Of a DNA stretch of 64,000 bases, positions 59,326-64,000 are shown one piece after another. The notes below the pieces were generated by a model that was not told the DNA's origin, searched no databases, and saw only the letters and a program-made list of their open reading frames with translations. Each line of letters starts with the position of its first letter. Positions within the stretch are counted from its first letter, which is position 1. The DNA is from Amborella trichopoda (lineage: Eukaryota; Streptophyta; Magnoliopsida; Amborellales; Amborellaceae): NCBI RefSeq assembly GCF_000471905.2, contig NW_006500347.1, forward strand, positions 969,007-1,033,006, read 5' to 3'. Position numbers and translations under genes: made by a program.

Positions 59326-61520
59326 TTTAAAAATTTACCTTTTTTTTTTCCCGTAATTTTAAGGCCTTTCCTGAGTACAAGATGGTTTTTGACGAAACTG
59401 CATTTTTACAAGCTTGGCTATCAGACTACAGTTTTTCTAACATTAGCATTTGGGTAGCTTACAACAGTTTTCAGGTAGAGTAATATTTTTTTTCTAAGAC
59501 AATATTGTTCAAAGGTGTCTTTGAACATTGGAATTCCATTAAATAAATTCAAGCAACTAATCTTACCCATTGGAATTCCGTTCAAAATTTCAAGCAACCA
59601 AACTTACCCATTAGAATCCCATTAAGAAATCAATTCCATTAAAAAAATTGAGCAACAAAAACCACTCATATGCAGTTATTGAAAACCTTTTTGTGGGAAA
59701 ATACAGAGTCCTTTTTGTAGGAAAATACAGAGATGATCTTTTCCAATGTTCTGAAATTTTTTGAGAAACTCACAATCTATTCCGTCTCTTTTTCATCAAT
59801 TTATAAGATAACCGCATGTTTTCTATCCATTTAAATTTAAAAATAGAATAAGAAATATAAAGGAGAAGGATAAAGGGTTATCTTTTATCACTTCATTTTA
59901 TTCAATTATATGTTCTTAGCATGTTGTTAGGCTTTAGTAAGAGATTCTTTTTATTCAACCCTATCTTCTTAGCTTTCAATAAGAGAACGAGGAAAGAGAA
60001 AATAGTTATATCATAGACACCTATTCGAATTTTGTAAGAGGTTCTTTGAATTTGTAGGAGATTTGAATTTTGAAAATAACCTGCCCCTTTACTAGTTTTC
60101 GGTAATTTGAATTTAAAAAATAATAGTAGTTACCCGATGTCTTTTAGCTGTTTGGATCTAGGTTATATCTCTTCTTTTACTCATCTCTCTATCATAATAT
60201 CTCTCAACAGCTAATAGTAGCATACAAATATTGAAAATGTAGCACAATTATTAGGAGGATTTTCACGAAAGATCACAGGTATGGAATTTTGAGTGTTTGT
60301 GCCTAGGGAATATTGAGTGTTTCTGCCTTTGCAATACAATTATGATCAGTTAGATAATGATTCACGCATAGCTTTCTATATTTTTAGGTGTTTCAAGAGT
60401 GATTTTGCAATACCATTATGAGTAGTTAGGTAATGATGTTAAGCATTGCTTCCCATATGTTTTCGGAGTTTCCTGAGTAGCATGCTATTTTAGAAGATAT
60501 TGTTGGTATTTCGAGAGGATGATGATATTTTGAAGGATCTATTTGGGAGGATTATGAGATCACACCATGGAATTGCAATGTTCTGCCTTTGCAATGACCA
60601 GTTGAATTCCTATAACTTTCGGTGTTTCTAGAGTAACATGTTATTTTGATACATCTACTTTTAGTGTTTCCAACTTCTAGTAGAATATTAGGATACTGGA
60701 AGAGGATTTGACAATATATGAGAAGATAACATAGAATCGAAGATAGAATCAAAAGGATATGTAATATTGAGTGTCTCATAAATTCGTGGATAGTAAAGAA
60801 TAGTTGGAAAAATAATGAAATGATGTTGCATAAGATCATACTTCTTGCAATATGGGTTGCTTCTTCAACGCGTCATCGTTGGTTTTTGTAATAGGGATTG
60901 CTTTTTTTTGGAATTTATTATTCTCTCACGCATCTTGTTTTTGGTTAAGAAAGTTAAGTTAGCTGAAATGAATCGGCATAAATGTTTTTAGTATTCAAAA
61001 GGTTCAATTGACTGAAATGAATTTTTAGATCCACGGATTTTTTAACATTGATTTAATTTTTGCATGTTTATACTATTTTTTTCTACGTGTCTATACCATT
61101 TTTTTCTTTTAACACAGCTGAACCCACTTGCTATAAGTCACAAGCAATAGGAGTCATATCAAAACTCAACATTAGAAAACTAGCAACATGTACAAGAGGA
61201 TTATGCATAAAAAAAATTGCAAGAATTTCATTGACGCTCTACTAGTAAGCAAGATGAGCTCTAAAGGACCGGTTATGCCAGGAATTAAAGAGGTTTATGC
61301 TTGAAAAAAGTAGCAGCATTTCCAAGCTTAAAGTACTTGGGGGTTATAAAAGTAGCAACATTTCAACGCTTAGAGTACTTGGATGTTTATAACCTACTAA
61401 AATTAAGTAGTGTGTTGGGTTTGGTGATAGCTAAATCACTATACCTATATTTTCTTCTAAAGGTTAGGGTATTATGGAAAATAGAAAATTATGGAAGCAA
61501 GAGAGCGATATTGTTATAAG
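59326..61520. other. Intergenic with degenerate tandem repeats
   Basis: 59525-59660 has about three 44-bp units (cccattggaattccgtt plus caagcaacta). 60290-60620 has loosely repeated text around gagtgtttctgcctttgcaa and gagtagttaggtaatgat. No gene recognised; open frames on either strand lack homology. Confidence 0.5.
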
Positions 61521-61539
61521 AAAGTAAAAAGGACTATAT

Positions 61540-61910
61540 TTATCTTTTCAATAGCGGTATTGCGGTGGGAAAGATGATCATGAGCGACGGTAGTGCTCGG
61601 TGGGAGAGCAGGAGAAGGGAAAATTGAGGATGGTTTTTTACCAATATTTAGAGATATGTATTATCTATTGTAAAAACTGTAATATTCATTGTGATAGTCG
61701 ATTTCTACTTGCCGAGACCGTAGATGTAGTCGTATGAGGTGAACCACGTAAATCTTGTATTGTAGTGGTATACATTTTTTGTGTTTACTTTATTTCTCGC
61801 ACTCGATTTATAGTTGTAATCATCTACTTTGCATTTAGTCAATCATGTACATGATTTTAGGTGGGATTATGTTATTTGAGATTTTCGATTCCGCAAGCTA
61901 GGGGTTCACA
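61540..61910 (+). mobile_element. Possible copia LTR fragment
   Basis: ccgtagatgtagtcg followed by ggtgaaccacgtaaatctt resembles the R/U5 text of common plant copia LTRs, and attccgcaagctag precedes the end. No second LTR or internal domain seen. Confidence 0.35.
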
Positions 61911-62784
61911 AGAACCCTACAAGTAGCATATGAGGTAGATAAAATGGTGGGAGGAATTGAAATGGGAAGATGATGCATGTTTTCATTTCGATGACAAATA
62001 AAAAACAAGGGGAAGAGTATATTGGAAGGTGGAAGATGTGTGTATTTATTTTCAACCCACTATGGTGACAAGGAAAACAGATTAACATGAAGGCTCACCC
62101 CATCCCAGGCCCCATCCCAGCCCTACATATCATTTTATGTTTCCTTTGATTGTTCTTTTTCAGCCCTTAAAATGAGTTTGACTCTTTACAATGCATCTTC
62201 TTCCTCGTCGAAGCAAAAATCCTATGATTTTGAGAGAAAATCCTCTAAGAATTTGATGGGGATAATCTCTAAAAGCTTGAGCCTGGTAATAAGAATTCGA
62301 TGGGGATAATCGCTGAAAGCTTGAGCCTAGTAATGGAGATGCGAAAGGAGTGAAAAGAACTTTATCTTGTTAGGAAGATTTTATGGTGGTTGTGGAGGGA
62401 GTAAAACAAGGGAGGACTTTAGAAAGTGCCATTGGTTTTTAGAGAAAGAGAAAGTGGTTTTTAGAGAGAGAAAGCTCAGATGGTGCTCAAAGAGAGACCG
62501 ACAGTCAAGACTTCAATGGCATTTGGAGAGAATAGGTGATCAGGGATTGGAAGATAGAATTTAGATGTAGAACGGCGAGAGAGGGCTCCTTTTCTTCGTT
62601 CCCCACGCTAGACAAAACAAGCACTGGACTGGATTGGAGGCTTCTATAAGGCCAGGATTTATGAAAACAAAATAAAGCCCCACCACAAATTCTGGTATGG
62701 AAAGTACTTTTTGCGATCGAAATTCTTATGATGGCATTAAAATCAATTTCTAACACCGACAATGAAATTTAAAAATAAAAAAGT
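61911..62784. other. Intergenic; 43-bp direct duplication
   Basis: gaatttgatggggataatct with aaagcttgagcctggtaat occurs at about 62250 and again at about 62295. No gene recognised. Confidence 0.5.
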
Positions 62785-62955
62785 GATACAGATCTTGTGG
62801 ATCTATAAACACTTATTTTTAAGGCGAAATTGATGGTCCATATAATTTGTTACAATATACACTATTTTTAGAGGCTGAAATCTTATTTTTTCTCACAACC
62901 ATAATGTTGATTATTGATGCAAAGATTTTTTAATGCTTGAGTTACAATTTTCCAT
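62785..62955 (-). mobile_element. Mutator-like MITE, family member h (fragment)
   Basis: Matches the middle of the family (gatctataaacactta, aaattgatggtcca, acaatatacactattttta). Neither terminus is clear. Confidence 0.5.
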
Positions 62956-63045
62956 GAGTTATGAGGTGAGACTTTATTTATTTTAGAAAGGCTACAGCCC
63001 TATCACATTATTTTCTATTAAAATATTAACTTACATGTAAGGAAA

Positions 63046-63440
63046 AAAATTTATATATGTACAACGCTCTAAAATATCAAATTAGAGCGCACCCATCTCA
63101 ATTATTTGGGTCGGCTAATCATGAGTAATTTTATAAAAACGGTGAATTATTGGCAACAATGGGTTCATCCAAAAGGCCCTAAACATTTCTGCCATTGAGT
63201 TCTTACTATTTTTATAATTTGGTAGATTAACTTGGTCTGTAAGAGATATTTGAACCCAAGACCCTCTAATTTGGTAGATTAACGTGGGTCTGTAAGAGAG
63301 ATTTGAACGCAAGATCTCTGAGAGCTAACCAGGCATCTCAACATCAAGCCAAAGGCTCCTTCGACATTGAGTTCTTACTGCTTACTACTAACTGGTCAAA
63401 AAAAATAACACTCCAAATGGTAGCTTGATAATTCTGAAAA
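63046..63440. repeat. Diverged MITE terminus and 53-bp tandem duplication
   Basis: 63046-63095 (aatttatatatgtacaac then gctctaaaatatcaaattagagc) looks like a terminus of the member-d type. 63220-63325 holds two copies of tttggtagattaac followed by tctgtaagaga and tttgaac. Confidence 0.5.
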
Positions 63441-63454
63441 TAAGCATCAGATGC

Positions 63455-63564
63455 ATTTCCAGAGTGGATTGGTTAGCGCTTGAAATTGTCAAGCCTAATT
63501 CCCAGGCTCGATTCCTTCCTAGGGTAGAGAAGATGAATTTGTGTGGTCCATCAAAAAAAAAAAA
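63455..63564 (+). mobile_element. tRNA-like SINE candidate
   Basis: gattggttagcgcttg fits a pol III A box, GGCTCGATTCC is a near-consensus B box 38 bases later, and a poly(A) run (63549-63563) closes it. About 110 bp. The target duplication is not certain. Confidence 0.5.
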
Positions 63565-63621
63565 AATTGAAAGTCATTAGACTGAGAATGCTAGTCACGT
63601 TGACTATATAATTATATTAAT

Positions 63622-64000
63622 ACACAAAGACTTGAAATTTGGTGCAATAACTTGTTTACAATTTATAAAACGGCATCTGAAATACCGTGCAATTATAAAA
63701 CGGCATATGAAATACCGTGATAGTCACAGTAGACTCAATGTTGTGATGGTCATATTTTATATTACACAAAGACTTGAAATTTGGTGCAATAATTGGTCTT
63801 CAATTCTATAATCTATAACATCATCTGAAATAATTGTTTACAATTATAAAACGGCATTTGAAATACCGTGATAGTCACAGTAGACTCAGTGTTGTGATGG
63901 TCATATTTTATATTACACAAAGACTTGAAATTTGGTGCAATAATTTGTTTACAATTATAAAACGGCATCTGAAATACCGTGCAATTATAAAACGGCATCT
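63622..64000. repeat. Satellite-like array running off the window
   Basis: Units begin acacaaagacttgaaatttg at 63622, 63764 and 63915 (periods 142 and 151). Within them a 30-bp subunit acaattataaaacggcatct with gaaataccgtg recurs once or twice per unit. Each carries a small dyad (cggcat/ataccg). Confidence 0.85.

Overview
The window is nuclear DNA of a flowering plant. It has long AT-rich introns, GT-AG splice sites, a vacuolar-type Qa-SNARE gene, plant 2-oxoglutarate dioxygenase genes, and a dense layer of plant transposable elements (Ty1/copia, L1-type LINEs, Mutator-like, Harbinger-like and Micron-like MITEs). The species cannot be named from the sequence. I see no bacterial, organellar or rRNA/tRNA genes.

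Layout. 1-11213 (+) holds the 3' six exons of a SYP2-type (SYP22/VAM3-like) syntaxin; its 5' end lies outside the window. One 9.1-kb intron carries a decayed copia element, which itself contains a 1.75-kb Harbinger-like element filled with a purine-rich minisatellite. 11214-21600 is intergenic: copies of a Mutator-like MITE family, a copia remnant, a 1-kb fold-back of two head-to-head MITEs, a 21-bp minisatellite and a hAT-like block. 21750-23975 (+) and 43390-47130 (-) are two inverted copies of one three-exon 2-oxoglutarate/Fe(II) dioxygenase gene (At3g19000-like). Each is broken by its own lesions.

Between the dioxygenase copies lies a transposon nest: two LINE remnants, a minus-strand copia with long LTRs (29614-34486) whose integrase core is inverted in place and whose 3' LTR belongs to a 2.9-kb hairpin, a copia scrap, a non-coding retroelement-like block with a long polypyrimidine stretch, another Mutator-like MITE with a perfect 9-bp target duplication, and a methylesterase (MES11-like) pseudogene. 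After 47130 the window has no gene I recognise. It holds a third LINE remnant (49990-51512), Micron-like MITEs in (TA)n tracts, several tandem or interleaved duplications, a possible LTR scrap, a tRNA-like SINE, and at the right edge a satellite-like array that runs out of the window.

Functionally, the only gene that looks intact within the window is the syntaxin, whose product drives vacuolar/prevacuolar membrane fusion. The rest is repetitive and pseudogenic. The most notable signals are structural: a MITE family whose ends carry interchangeable palindromes, a precise inversion inside a retroelement, long hairpins, and the twin dioxygenase pseudogenes.
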